From NCBI GenBank assembly GCA_027186245.1, contig CP114481.1:55560569-55624568 (forward strand): a stretch of DNA of 64,000 bases, written 5' to 3'. Positions 12,034 to 27,641 of the stretch are shown here, one piece after another. This DNA comes from Coriaria nepalensis (taxonomy: Eukaryota > Streptophyta > Magnoliopsida > Cucurbitales > Coriariaceae). Positions within the stretch are counted from its first letter, which is position 1. Every line of letters begins with the position of its first letter. Both the position numbers and the translations under genes were made by a program. Under the pieces are notes generated by a model. It had not been told where the DNA came from, did not search any database, and was given only the letters and a program-made list of their open reading frames with translations.

Positions 12034-13267
12034 TGGTGACATTTCTTATCCTCTGCATTACTCCTGCTTGAGTCACAAAGTAATATCATTTGTTCTCTAT
12101 ATCAATGCATTTTTTAGATTCAGTTCCATGTTCGATAATATTGGTGTTTCCATGTATTCTTCTGATTTGCATGTAGCATAGTTGATATGATGAGAAATGC
12201 TGATATATATGACAGAGAATACAGACGGACCTTTTCACTTATGAATACTTGTTGGAAAGTTAAAAATGCATTCATGTGAACCGTGTTACTCTGTCTGACA
12301 CCCCCACCCTCTAAAAGTGTAAATCTGATCAGAGATCCTTAACAAGCATTAATCCGGATCACCGATCTGACCTATGAACCCAAGATCTTCCAAGTGTAAA
12401 ATCAAGGTAGAACTCAGCACGGGAACCAAGACAGTGAGAAACCAAGTTTAATTTGTTTAATCGATCAAATGAAACCAAGACAGTGAGAAAGTGAAGAATG
12501 GGAAAAAATGTGCATTTGTTTCAACTTTTTGAACAGGCATTTTTGTAAAACTAACATAGAGTAGGTACTATTTTGTGAGAAAAATTTTGAGGTGTATTTG
12601 GTCTACCGCTGTAGATCAATTGATCACAATCACATATAGACCCAATATGATACGTTATGTGATATGTGAAGCTAGTATCCATGGTTGCAATCGATCGGCC
12701 TAAGAAGTTCCTCATTTTGTGAACTCAAATCCTATATGGACTGATTTTTTGCCTTACAATGAAAAGACATGGGATGATATGATACGTATCAAGCGATCAC
12801 TGACGATTAGCAAAAGCAAACATCCAATAATTATCATTCCTTTTCACCCATTATACAGGAAACTATCACACGGTAACATCTCAAGAGTCACCAAAATAAG
12901 TAAGTACAGATTCATTGTCAACTCCACTTAAATTGTAATATTTCTTATGGGTTCTGACTTAACTATTCCTAATTATCAAGAGTTAAAGTTCGAAGAAACC
13001 GGATTTGTTCAAAGAAGCCGTTCTCTCTCCTTTCAGCAGTTGGTTCCAGGATGCTGTGGTGAAGGCGGCTTTTCTCTGTAGTGTAATGATCATAAGGTGT
13101 AAATTACAAACTGTTGAAAATCTAAAGATGTGAAAATGACTCTTGTTAGTGACAAAAGTGTCACAAGCTCATTCTTTAGTTTGTCTAATCTATTCCTTTG
13201 TAAATTAACCCCAAAATCAAAGCCTTTGCACCATGAAAATGTGAAGTTCATTTCCAAGTACTGCAAA
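12034..13267. other. Intergenic region, golgin-like gene to subtilase
   Basis: No gene seen. The first part should contain the 3' untranslated region of the golgin-like gene and the last few hundred bases the subtilase promoter and leader. Short open frames (12719-12931, 13130 onward) have no family resemblance upstream of the subtilase signal peptide. A direct duplicate of aaccaagacagtgagaaa occurs near 12427 and 12473. Confidence 0.5.
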
Positions 13268-16370
<3,103 letters not shown>

Positions 16371-16490
16371 TGCTATTACTTATAAAAATGTAATCTTTTT
16401 ATTCAACTTTGTTTATTGTGGAGCAGAGACATACAAGTTGTTGTAATAATAAACAAAAAACATTTTCTACCTCTCTCTCAGTTAAAAAAG

Positions 16491-17669
<1,179 letters not shown>

Positions 17670-17763
17670 CTGCTAATGAATATAATGTAATCCTGGAACT
17701 GGAACTAGAATTCCAGGTATGTATTAATTTATACAGCTTTAAGGAGTAATAGTAGTCATGAGT

Positions 17764-17773
17764 ATATATATAT
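17764..17773 (-). promoter_or_regulatory. TATA-like box of the peroxidase gene
   Basis: A TATATATA run lies about 95 bases upstream of the peroxidase ATG on the minus strand. Spacing is right for a core promoter with a leader of about 65 bases. Simple TA repeats are common in this window, so this is positional support only. Confidence 0.4.
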
Positions 17774-17779
17774 GAACAA

Positions 17780-18460
17780 GAACAAGCAATTTGTTTGTTA
17801 CCAATCTATTGTTGATTGATCTGCTCTACAAGGTACTCAAATGAAAAGGAAAATTTTGACCACATCTTTTTCTTCTGCTTTGTGACAAAGCTTTCCCATT
17901 TGTGGCTGGTTAGCTTAGAGGAAGAGATGAATAAAAGTTTGCACGTGGCAACTCAAACGCCTACCTAGTACACAAAAAAGGACATTGTTTATATTTTGTA
18001 ATGCTATTTTAGTAAATATAATAATATTCGGAACCAATTAGGTGGTTGATTGTGGACAATATGATAATAGGTTTAATGCTCTATCTCAAAGCAAAATGGT
18101 TTTTTTATTTTAATGCTATTTTGTAATGTTCTATTTTTATTATTATTATTGGTTATTTCCACACAAAAACTTTTCAATTCATTCGAAAACCCAAATTTTA
18201 ATAGGATAAATTTATTAAGAGAGTAAGAATTATCCTCACTTATGTAGTGTACGAAGAAATAGAAGATGTAATAAGCTGTGCAAAGAAGGATAATGAAGAG
18301 AGAAAAATAAAATAAAAAGATAAAAAAAATGTATAAAATTTACGTAATAATAATTTTTAATTTTAATTTAACCCTACGAGTTTTAAGGAAATTATAATTT
18401 AACCAAAAATTTTCAATTCTAAACATATAATAATTATTTATGCCCCATATCAAACTTTGA
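17780..18460. other. AT-rich intergenic region upstream of the peroxidase
   Basis: No gene seen. Proximal bases are peroxidase promoter; the rest is very AT-rich sequence leading into the hAT-derived segment. Confidence 0.45.
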
Positions 18461-18464
18461 AAAA

Positions 18465-19000
18465 AAAAAAGGTCGAGCTAGGTTTATTTGACGGCCCAAA
18501 ACGGGTTGTGCTTGCGGGCCTAAAACGGGCCAATCCCTTTTCAAATAAAAAATTAAAAAATATATATTATTTATTATCTATTTATTAATGACGGTTGGTC
18601 ATTGATGGATTGTAAAATCACTTTTCACTTCAAGAGTTTCATCATCTAAAAATATATTGAAAATATTGAACCAAGCCTTCATTATGAGATGTATGTTGAT
18701 CTCGATGAGTTGCATGCTCCCAATCTTTTATGTATAATAATGCTTCAACCAATTTCGGGCTTTAACGAAGTCTTCATAACTTCAATAACTCTCTCACTTA
18801 TGCTGAATGTTGATTTGGAAGAAACTGTTGAGACATGAACAGTTAAGATATCATGTGTAAGTCGTGGTAGCATAGAAAATTATGTATAGATTTATTCCAC
18901 TAATCCAAGAAGGCATAAAAATTCTACATCATTTGTACAAGAATAAAAAAAAAAATCAGTTTCAAGATATTTATGGAATTTCATCCCAATGAATCTAGAA
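18465..19000 (-). mobile_element. hAT-family transposase remnant
   Basis: On the minus strand, 18752-18852 encodes an uninterrupted stretch containing DILTVHVSTVSSKSTFSIS and then ERVIEVMKTSLKPEIG. This is the shape of the hAT C-terminal dimerisation motif (typically DIL..PVSTVASE.AFS..GRV). Flanking frames are broken by stops. At 18470-18530 sit GC-rich repeats (cccaaaacggg, cctaaaacgggcc) of the sort seen in hAT subterminal regions. No terminal repeats or 8-bp target duplication were found, so the borders are approximate. Confidence 0.6.
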
Positions 19001-19688
19001 CCGAAATTGCTAATAAAATTTCAACTATTTTTCTTAGGTCGAATCTCTTATTATTGTATCTATTGACACAAGTAATTATACTTACTATCATAAAAACCAC
19101 AAATACTTCATATAATTTGTTAGTAGCGTTAGTGTTAATGGAAGAATAATCAATATTTATATATTGACTTATAAATGTAAGAATATTTATTAGACCTTGT
19201 AATTTAATCTTATAGTTTAATATAAAAGCAAAATTATATAAAATATGAATTTTCTTTCAATATTTTTTAAATTTGAACCTATTTTTTAAACAGTAAACCT
19301 AAACATTTTATCATTTTTATACATCTAAAATAAGTTAGTTATTTTAATAAGTGAATACATACAAAAATTTCAACAAACTAATTATAGACCTGAGAATAAT
19401 TTATATAATAATTTCTCCTACATAAAAATAAAAATATATTGAAAAAAAAATCATTATAAATTTATTAAAATCTTCTTATATGCATTACATTAAATATAAT
19501 TTTAACTACAAATATCATGAGTGATACGATGTATGTTGCTAAAATTTCATTTGTCGCAATGCACATAGTGCAAATTACAAGATTTCAAATTTATTAATCT
19601 CTCTTTTACTTATATAATATAAAAGGTATCTTATGAAAATCCATCCTATATTTCCCTAATTAAAATGTAATAAACTACCTGAACAGCT
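19001..19688. other. AT-rich intergenic region downstream of the LysM gene
   Basis: Extremely AT-rich; no coding or repeat structure I can support. It may include more decayed hAT element sequence and the 3' untranslated region of the LysM gene. Confidence 0.4.
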
Positions 19689-20057
19689 TTAGTTAGGGCC
19701 GGAGGGGTTGATCTTAATAACCAGTCCGGGAAAGACATCATCAGGATCATGGATATGCGGGTTCCGCTCCACGATATATGGGTCGTTGCACTTATCACTA
19801 ATCGTGTTCAAAGTCTCTCCTTCTCCCACAACATATATTTCATCGCATGGCCGGGAATTCAAGAGACGATGATAATTCCCTCTAATCATGGACGTCCGAT
19901 CGTCCCCGGTCAAGCATTCTTTGACAGACCCCAGCAGGATCAAGGTCAATATCAGTAAAGCACAGTACCACGAAGCTGCTTCAGCTATCATCTGGCTTGA
20001 TGCTGATCTAATGGTTTGAGAGGAAGCCATTGTAGAAGAAATGAAACTACGGTTCAT
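19689..20057 (-). CDS. Small LysM-domain protein
   Basis: Single-exon gene of 122 codons from the first ATG, or 113 from the ATG at 20030. A hydrophobic segment (ASWYCALLILTLILLGSV) acts as a signal peptide or anchor. One C-terminal LysM module follows (CDEIYVVGEGETLNTISDKC to GLVIKINPSGPN), with DPYIVERNPHIHDPDDVFPG inside. LysM modules bind N-acetylglucosamine polymers such as chitin. The small, kinase-free layout matches uncharacterised plant LysM proteins of roughly 100 residues. A TATA-like run at 20068-20083 is only about 10 bases from the first ATG, which favours the second ATG (MASSQTIRS) as the real start. Confidence 0.85.
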   Translation of the reverse strand: MNRSFISSTMASSQTIRSASSQMIAEAASWYCALLILTLILLGSVKECLTGDDRTSMIRGNYHRLLNSRPCDEIYVVGEGETLNTISDKCNDPYIVERNPHIHDPDDVFPGLVIKINPSGPN

Positions 20058-20067
20058 TTACGTTATG

Positions 20068-20083
20068 TATATATAAATATATA
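20068..20083 (-). promoter_or_regulatory. TATA-like run upstream of the LysM gene
   Basis: tatatataaatatata on the minus strand. If it works as the TATA box, transcription would begin close to or inside the first ATG, and translation would start at the internal ATG at 20030. Confidence 0.4.
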
Positions 20084-21971
20084 CACATATACGTAACGAA
20101 CTTTATAGACGTAGAGAAGGGGACAAAGCCTGCATTTAGTTTGGCCGTTTGGTTCAAATTTTTACGTCATGGCTTTTGACCTTATTGGTGCTAAACTTAA
20201 GTGTAGCATATCACTACTCATCTTCTTACCATTTACACTTACTAGAAACATCTTAATACTTTTTAACTAATTACTTGCAACTTAGATACGTGTATAAACT
20301 AATGTCGTCTATTGTATTGGCCATTGTGCTATGTTTTTGAGAACAACCTCAAGCATTAGAGCATATATATATATTTTTGGCCAAAATTGAAGCATAGACG
20401 GGAAATATCCCATTCTACGTAATAATGTGCACTCATTATTGTATATATGAATTGGATTGTTATCAAATTATGACATTATGGCTTTACTAGAAGGTAGGCT
20501 GTCATGTATGAATAATCTAGAGCTAATATTTCTTGGATTCATTACATTCAATTAGATAAGGTTGGAAGCAATTAATGGATAGACAGTTACGACTTGACGT
20601 GTTAAGTTAACTATGTTCCATCATGTGTGTTCCTTATACTTTTTTAACTCATTGTCCAATTTATATTATTGAGAGAGAGAGAGAGAGAGAGAGAATGGTT
20701 TACTTAATTTATATAGTTCTCATTATCATATAATTAAGAGTGTATTATTAGTATTAATTTTGTAGCTTTATATGTGATTTTCTATGTTAATAATTTTATT
20801 TTGTTTTTTTTATTATTTTCTTATAATATGATAGATGTGGTGCTGGGATTTTAAATATATAGTTTCTGTTACGTATTAATGTTTTCATTATTGACATGTC
20901 CAATCGAATTCATTGGCTATCAATCCACTAAATATATTAAATACAGCCATTATAACTTTATAAGCACCTTTCTTTATTATGAACCACTTCTAGTAAATTT
21001 TATAATTTGCGATTTTTTATTATATATTATAATAATTATAATAATTCTTAGATTCGTGATGTCTCATAATTTCATGAGTCTTATGAGTGTGACATGTTTG
21101 GCCCACTGATCAATGTACAATCGAAAATGCTAAATATACTAATTATCATATAACATATTATAAATGTATGCCATTTTTTCATCATTTCGAGCCACATTTC
21201 TATGTCTTACCAATTTTTATATGTTACGTATTGGGATAATGACATCTCCTTGATTGATTACATCGTTATTATGATCAAGTGTTACAAAATTATATAATTC
21301 TAATTGGTTTATTTATTTATATGTTTAATCGAGATGTCTTAATTTATAAATTTGATAAAATTTTAAACTAAAAATGAAATGAAAATTAAAAAATTATTTA
21401 CCAAACCTATAATCAATTGAAAATTTGAGACATTAGAGTTGATTAAGATGTGAAAACTCAAGCAATAAATACATTTATTATCGACCAAACCATATGTAAC
21501 ATAGATCTTATGGTAAATTAACTAACTCTAGTTAGTGGGTATTCCTATATTTAACCTCCTTATCTAGCTACTTACTACCTAAGAAAATTTAGCTAAAGCC
21601 AAATACCTAGGTATAAGTATATTCTTCATATTAATTCCTCCAACTACTATTATCTAGCAAAATCATGTAATAAATAAATAAATAAATAAATAATAATAAC
21701 AAGGGTTCTGCTAAATAGTAGGAAAAACCCAAATAAAAGAAGATGTTCTTTTTTCCTGACAGCGAAGTTTAGCCCATTATGAATGTGGTGTAATTGGGCC
21801 CAATGGGCCTATGTAAATTTTGCAGCTCAACTCCCTCAAATTCGTAGACTTGTTGTCATCACCAATTTCAGGACCCAGCTAAACCGAAGATTATGACTTA
21901 TGAATAACAGAACACTGTGAGCAAACCCAGAAAACCGTCTTCAGTTTTCCTCATTCGCTAAACGTTTTCTC
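20084..21971. other. Intergenic region, LysM to PPR gene
   Basis: No gene seen. Mostly AT-rich, with a (GA)n microsatellite at about 20671-20694 and (AATA)n at about 21669-21692. The last 200 bases are less AT-rich and should hold the PPR promoter and leader. The frame at 20879-21109 is hydrophobic low-complexity translation with no family resemblance. Confidence 0.45.
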
Positions 21972-23819
21972 ATGAAACTCGCGAGACCCTTTACCCGTCT
22001 GCTCTGTACCTTCACAGCAACCCATAAATCAGAGCGAGTGGTAACCAGGAATTCAGTCTCCCTTGCCTCAATCAAAGAGCTTCACGCTCACCTTATTCGA
22101 ACCCAGATGCATACTGACCCATTTTCAATCTCTGAAGTTGTAAAGCACTACGCGCTCTCTCCACCATCTTCGAAAAAAGCCCATTTAGTCTTCAACCAAA
22201 TTCATCGACCCACATTGCTGCTTTGGAACTACATGATACGTGGTTTCTCACTAAGCGACCAACCAAGCGAAGCAATTCGAATATATAACTGTATGTATCA
22301 AAGAGGACTAGTTGGGGATAACTTGACCTTCATATCTGTCTTCAAGGCCTGTGCTCGTGTTTCTGATTTTAAACAAGGTCAGAAGGTTCATGTTTATGCT
22401 TTGAAACTTGGGTTCGAATCCTATCTTTTTGTTTCTAATGCTTTGATTCATATGTACGCTTGCTGTCGTGAGTTGGATATTGCACAAAAGGTGTTCGATA
22501 AAATGCCTGAAAGAGATGTGGTTTCTTGGAACTCTTTGATTTGTGGGTTCTGTCAATTCAATAAATTTAAGGAGGTTGTGAGTCTTTTTGAGTCAATGCT
22601 TGTACAAAATGTCGAGGTCGATTCAGTTACTTTGATGAAAGTTATTCTAGCATGTAGTTATTTGAGTGAATGGGAAGTTACTGATAGAATTGTAAAATAT
22701 ATCAATGAGAACGATCTCGTGATTGATGCTTACTTAGGGATCACATTGATAGATATGTACGGACGCCGGGGTTTAGTAGGTCAGGCACGGAAAGTATTTG
22801 ATCAAATGAGAGAAAGAAATATTGTATCTTATAATGCTATGATCATGGCTTATGCAAAAGTGAGCAACTTAGATGATGCGAGGAAGTTGTTCGATGAAAT
22901 GCCTGAAAGGGATGTGATTACATGGACCTCTATGATCACAGGCTACTCTCAATCTCTCCAACATTCCAAGGCATTGAGGCTTTTTCAAGAAATGATGGAA
23001 GCTAAGGTGAAACCGGATGAGATAACTGTAGCTAGTGTGCTCTCTGCTTGTGCCCATTTAGGCTCACTTGAAATAGGCGAGGCTGTTCATGAATATATAC
23101 GCAATAGTGGCATCAAAGAAGATGTTTATGTCGGAAATTCTTTGGTTGATTTGTATTGCAAATGTGGGTCAGCTGAGAAGGCAATCAAAGTGTTTCATGA
23201 GATGAATACTAAGGACTCTGTTTCATGGACTTCAATAATTTCAGGCCTTGCCGTAAATGGTTTTGTGGATTATTCTATCAAACTCTTCTCGCAAATGTTG
23301 GAAGAAGGTTTACGGCCAACTCACGGAGCATTTATTGGGATTTTGCTTGCTTGTGCTCATGCTGGATTGGTAGATAAGGGATTGGAGCATTTTGAAAGCA
23401 TGGAGAAAGTTCATGGGTTAAAACCGGAAATGAAACATTATGGTTGTGTTGTGGATCTTTTAAGCAGGCATGGGAATCTAGAGAGGGCATATGAGTTTGT
23501 CAGGAAAATGCCTGTAACCCCAGATGTTGTGATATGGAGAATATTGTTAAGTGCTTGCAAGGTTCACGGAGATGTGGTCTTAGCTGAGATTGTATCAAAA
23601 AAGCTTTTCGAAATGGATCCTTGTAACAGTGGAAATTATGTTCTTTCATCAGGCATGTATGCAGGTTCAGATAGGTGGGATGATGTTTTGAAAACGAGAG
23701 AATTGATGGAACAGTTTAATGTGCAGAAGCCGTATGCTTATAGTTCCGTTGAAGTGAAGGGGGTTAAGTCACGACACAGGAACAATCTCCTAAATAGTCG
23801 ATTGCTTCAAACACTCTGA
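21972..23819 (+). CDS. Pentatricopeptide repeat protein, PLS class with E-type end
   Basis: Intronless 615-residue organelle RNA-binding protein. The first 25 or so residues (MKLARPFTRLLCTFTATHK) are basic and hydroxylated, consistent with an organelle-targeting peptide. PPR motifs run from about residue 30 to 510, recognisable by repeats of the type VFDKMPERDVVSWNSLICGF, KLFDEMPERDVITWTSMITG and KVFHEMNTKDSVSWTSIISG. An E-type region follows (VVIWRILLSACKVHGDVVLA, then SGNYVLSSGMYAGSDRWDDV). No DYW deaminase domain is present. Such proteins usually guide C-to-U editing or processing of specific plastid or mitochondrial transcripts; the target cannot be read from sequence by eye. Confidence 0.95.
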   Translation: MKLARPFTRLLCTFTATHKSERVVTRNSVSLASIKELHAHLIRTQMHTDPFSISEVVKHYALSPPSSKKAHLVFNQIHRPTLLLWNYMIRGFSLSDQPSEAIRIYNCMYQRGLVGDNLTFISVFKACARVSDFKQGQKVHVYALKLGFESYLFVSNALIHMYACCRELDIAQKVFDKMPERDVVSWNSLICGFCQFNKFKEVVSLFESMLVQNVEVDSVTLMKVILACSYLSEWEVTDRIVKYINENDLVIDAYLGITLIDMYGRRGLVGQARKVFDQMRERNIVSYNAMIMAYAKVSNLDDARKLFDEMPERDVITWTSMITGYSQSLQHSKALRLFQEMMEAKVKPDEITVASVLSACAHLGSLEIGEAVHEYIRNSGIKEDVYVGNSLVDLYCKCGSAEKAIKVFHEMNTKDSVSWTSIISGLAVNGFVDYSIKLFSQMLEEGLRPTHGAFIGILLACAHAGLVDKGLEHFESMEKVHGLKPEMKHYGCVVDLLSRHGNLERAYEFVRKMPVTPDVVIWRILLSACKVHGDVVLAEIVSKKLFEMDPCNSGNYVLSSGMYAGSDRWDDVLKTRELMEQFNVQKPYAYSSVEVKGVKSRHRNNLLNSRLLQTL

Positions 23820-24018
23820 ACGCGCTACATTATATCTTGTGAGTGAAGAAATCAAGAGGGAGAGGCAAAATGGCCTGATAAAGTTGTTTAAAAAGAAATC
23901 TCAGACCAGGGATCATCTAATATTCAGGTTTCAACTTTTTCTCCCATTTGTGCTATCATCCTTGTGATTATGTCCATCCCTCTCAAAACCATGATAATCG
24001 GACTGGGCCTTATAATAG
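23820..24018. other. Downstream of the PPR gene
   Basis: Expected 3' untranslated region of the PPR gene. No other feature seen before the SDH exon fragment begins. Confidence 0.4.
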
Positions 24019-24206
24019 GATGTAGCTGAAGAAGTATGTCAGATACAAAGAGCTATAGCAGGTGGGATAGATGTGAGCTTTGACTCTGCTGGTTTTAACG
24101 AAACCATGGTAACAGCTTCGGAGGGCGCTCCCCCAGGTGGCAAAATTTGCCTTGTCGGAATGGGCCACCGTGTAATGACACTGACCCACGGTCACTACAG
24201 CTGGTA
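24019..24206 (+). pseudogene. SDH: Orphan exon copy of sorbitol dehydrogenase (exon 5)
   Basis: Reads DVAEEVCQIQRAIAGGIDVS, FDSAGFNETMVTA, then GGKICLVGMGHRVMT and a stop. It matches exon 5 of the intact gene 2.3 kb downstream (26302-26489) and even keeps an AG acceptor at the same place. No exon 4 or 6 is found beside it. The replacement of SALWATNP-type sequence by SEGAPP and the garbled end show it is decaying. It is the remnant of a tandem duplicate or partial duplication. Confidence 0.85.
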
Positions 24207-24803
24207 GCTGCGTCAACTAGGTACAAGGAATAATAAACCGGTTCCTTCTTTTTCCAACATGCTGGAAAGTGGCAATGAGGGATGAAAGTGGCACTGGGGC
24301 AGTAATTTATTTATATCTTAATTAAGCAGTATGGCATGTAGGAGAGATCGGTGAATCAGTCAAACTCATAATGTTAATTTTGCAATTAACTATTATGAGA
24401 TTCAAGTTGATTACTATATTATTTTAATAAATAATTTTTAAAAAAATTCGTTTATCCGATAAACTCGATTCATTAATTTGATCAGTTTTGACACGGGCCA
24501 TTTAAATTTAGGCATGGAAAATCCAAACTCAATCTGAGTCGAATCCGACGGTGACAACTGATTATTGCGGAGGTGTAGCGCCCCTAGATTACACCGACTG
24601 AAAACGGGAAAACCGGATGCGATGGATAGCAAATCTTGTTTTGTGCATTGATGATGCGAACGGGTTTGGAATTATCTCATTATCTTTTTATACGGTCAGC
24701 TCCACGTCATGCTCGTCGACATAAAAAAATATCTCATTAAGCTCTGTTTCTGAATTCCACTCTCTGAAGCTTTGCTGTATGTAATATATATAGATAGATA
24801 GAT

Positions 24804-24845
<42 letters not shown>

Positions 24846-24902
24846 GTATACATAGACAAGTTTGAATCAGCAAAACAATAAAACAAAAACCCATTTTGTG
24901 AG
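24207..24902. other. Intergenic region and promoter of the SDH gene
   Basis: No gene. Contains a GATA/TA microsatellite at 24784-24841 just upstream of the SDH start, so the SDH core promoter and leader overlap a length-variable repeat. Confidence 0.45.
24784..24841. repeat. Compound (GATA)n(TA)n microsatellite
   Basis: Four gata units flanked by long TA runs. It lies 62 bases upstream of the SDH ATG, so length changes here could affect the promoter or leader. Confidence 0.9.
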
Positions 24903-26780
24903 ATGGGGAAGGGAGGAATGTCTCAAGGCGATGGCGTGGAGGAGAACATGGCTGCTTGGCTTGTTGCGATCAACACTATCAAGATTCAACCTTTCGATCT
25001 CCCTCCTCTTGGTATGCCAACAAGTTTGATTTTTTATTTTTATTTTTATTTTTATTTGCCTCTAATCCTCTTACTACTTACTGTTTTTCACAACTTGATC
25101 TCATATCAATGATTATTATTGTTATGATTTTTTTATTTTTTTATTTATGTCAAGGACCTCGTGATGTTAGAATCAAGATGAAAGCTGTTGGTATTTGTGG
25201 CAGTGATGTTCATTATCTTAAGGTAAAGTAAACCATTCTTCTCCTCTAACTTTTGATTATTTACAACTAGATTGATTAAAGACGTGTAAGAAACAATAGC
25301 AGAGATCAACCAAGTTTTGATTCCTTAATAGCCACCATCTTCTTCACAGATCAAGATCAGGGAAAGGTCCTACCTTTATAATTTTATCAGGATCTAAATA
25401 CAGTAGCCCTGTTTCAATTTTATTTTTTTTCCTTCTCAGACGATGAGCTGTGCTGGCTTCGTCGTTAAAGAGCCAATGGTGATCGGACATGAATGTGCCG
25501 GAATTATAGCCGAAGTTGGGAGCGGGGTCAAAGACCTAGTACCAGGTGACCGTGTTGCCTTGGAACCCGGGATTAGTTGCTGGAGATGTGATCTTTGCAA
25601 GAATGGTCGATACAATCTCTGCCCTGACATGAAGTTCTTTGCAACTCCACCTCATCATGGCTCTCTTGCCAATCAGGTAATCAAAACATTATGTAATTAA
25701 AAACAGATATGGTAGAGTTAACATTTGCATTAGACAGAGTGTTTTACATTCATGTTTCGTTTTTAACAGGTGGTTCATCCTGCTGACCTGTGTTTCAAAC
25801 TACCAGAAAGTGTGAGCTTGGAGGAAGGAGCCATGTGTGAGCCCCTTAGTGTGGGAGTGTATGCTTGCCAACGGGCTAATATTGGACCCCAATCAAATGT
25901 TTTGGTCGTGGGAGCAGGGCCCATCGGTCTCGTTACCATGCTAGGTGCTCGTGCTTTTGGGGCGCGTAGAATTGTCATTGTTGATGTGGATGACCTTCGT
26001 TTGTCCGTTGCCAAGGATCTTGGAGCCGACGAGATTGTTAAAGTTTCAACTAACATCAAGGTTTCTACCTTAAAAAAGTTTTTCATGCAAACTGTGTTTT
26101 AATGTGGTTGGGAGGTGAAATGGATTTTGAGTTTAAATCAGCATTTGAGACAAACTGCAGTTTTTGAACTCCAATTTGAATACTATACGACCCTAAATTG
26201 GTCAAATGATCAACCAACAGGACCCTATTACCGTTTCTGTGCTATATTCTTTCTTGTTATGCTTGCTGAAGTCCTATCAATGCTATGTGGCATTTTAACA
26301 GGATGTAGCTGAAGAAGTATCTAAGATACAAAAAGCAATGGGAGCTGGAATAGATACGAGCTTTGATTGTGCTGGTTTTAGCAAAACCATGTCAACGGCT
26401 TTGTGGGCCACCAATCCAGGTGGCAAAGTTTGTCTTGTCGGAATGGGCCACCAAGAAATGACGGTCCCACTCACTCCTGCTGCTGCGAAGTAATTGCTTT
26501 CAAATAGTGTTATAATAAGTTGTGACCTGAGACAATCTTTCTTAATACATCAGGATTGAGATGTTCACGTCTGTTTGTTCGATGCAGGGAGGTTGATGTG
26601 GTTGGTGTGTTTCGATACAAGAACACATGGCCCTTATGCATCGAGTTTATAAGAAGCGGAAAGATTGATGTGAAGCCTCTTATAACCCATAGATTTGGAT
26701 TCTCCCAGAAGGAGGTAGAGGATGCCTTCGACACTAGCGCACGTGGTGGTAATGCCATAAAAGTCATGTTTAATCTTTGA
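24903..26780 (+). CDS. SDH: NAD-dependent sorbitol (polyol) dehydrogenase
   Basis: Zinc-dependent medium-chain dehydrogenase oxidising sorbitol and related polyols to ketoses with NAD+. Exons: 24903-25011, 25155-25222, 25440-25676, 25770-26060, 26302-26489 and 26588-26780; GT-AG, 361 residues. Catalytic zinc ligands: Cys51 (VGICGSDVHYLK), His76 and Glu77 (IGHECAG). Structural zinc Cys106, 109, 112 and 120 (CWRCDLCKNGRYNLC). NAD-binding GAGPIG at 186-191. The end SARGGNAIKVMFNL is typical. A close relative in grape acts on L-idonate, so polyol versus idonate specificity is not certain. An orphan copy of exon 5 lies upstream at 24019-24206. Confidence 0.95.
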
Positions 26781-27239
26781 AGTCTATCTTACGTGTCCAT
26801 ATTCGAGGAGAAATAAAACCAATATGCTGCTTTGAGTGTTGTTTCTAATAAGCACATGTCGAACTTAGCACTGAATGTGAAACTGTAGAGTATGATATGT
26901 TATGGGCTTGGGAGTTTTGGAAATTGCTCGGGAATCGATTAAGAAGCTTGTTGCTTTGCCTCTCTATAGGAATGAAAAATATTTCTACCTCTTTTGCATC
27001 TTACTATGGCATACCGTTTATGATGATATGATGCTTTCATGTTAGTATATACTCACCACTATGTTGTTGCTTTTATTAGAAAATCTCACTCATTTATTCA
27101 AGAAGAAAGATGACATGATCTCTAAAAACAGTAATTTGTCTCAAGATCATGGAGAAACAAGAAACTAGATAGATAGTAAATAGAACTCCTCTAGAGCATT
27201 ATTAATCTTCAACCCCTTCGCTGCTCCTTTCCGGCACTC
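26781..27239. other. Between SDH and the A9-like gene (convergent 3' ends)
   Basis: Expected 3' untranslated regions of two converging genes. No other feature seen. Confidence 0.4.
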
Positions 27240-27641
27240 CTAATGTGCACCTGTAATAATGGTAGGGATGAGTCAGTATAACTGAAAAACAATAGCAGTA
27301 GAAACAAGGAAATAATAAGTGGGATTTTGATTTAAGGGAAAATTACGCTGACCGCAAGAGAGAAGGGGGAGGTTGCACTTAGAGGGGAGGGTGGAGGAAA
27401 TCCTGAAGGTGTTGCAAAAGCAGTCCTGTGTGACTGCACCTAGTGCTGCACAGCACTCTGAGCTTGGAATGCTGTTCTCTGCACCAGGCACAGCAAACGG
27501 TGCACACCTGTTTAGGTTGTTGAGCTGAGCCGGGCAGCTCTGAGCCGAGCCTGTCTGGGTCTGAACCATGGCTGTAACTAGCAGGACAAGCAGTGCAGCT
27601 TGGAAGCTTGGAGCTGAGACTAGAGACTTGATTGCTGCCAT
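27240..27641 (-). CDS. A9/FIL1-type tapetum lipid-transfer-like protein
   Basis: Secreted small cysteine-rich protein of the type expressed in anther tapetum. Exon 1 is 27353-27641; the second coding piece is only 11 bases (27240-27250). Splicing gives 99 residues ending SCGAH, against an unspliced read-through with a non-family tail of QRNFPLNQNP type. Signal peptide about 1-33 (ALLVLLVTAMVQTQTGSA). The eight-cysteine motif is complete: SCP, RC, ECC, DCFC (CXC), KC, SC. The donor (TGCG|GTCAGC) and acceptor (ttacag|GTGCAC) are good. Function in pollen wall or lipid supply is known for the family only. Confidence 0.88.

Noticed and set aside
21972..23819. Truncated PPR-DYW editing factor
   Set aside because: The sequence after the E-type region and stop shows no DYW motif in any frame, so it is treated as a complete E-class protein.
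26061..26301. Possible coding extension after SDH exon 4 (VSTLKKFFMQ)
   Set aside because: It is intron read-through. Splicing at 26060/26302 restores the family sequence DVAEEVSKIQKAM.
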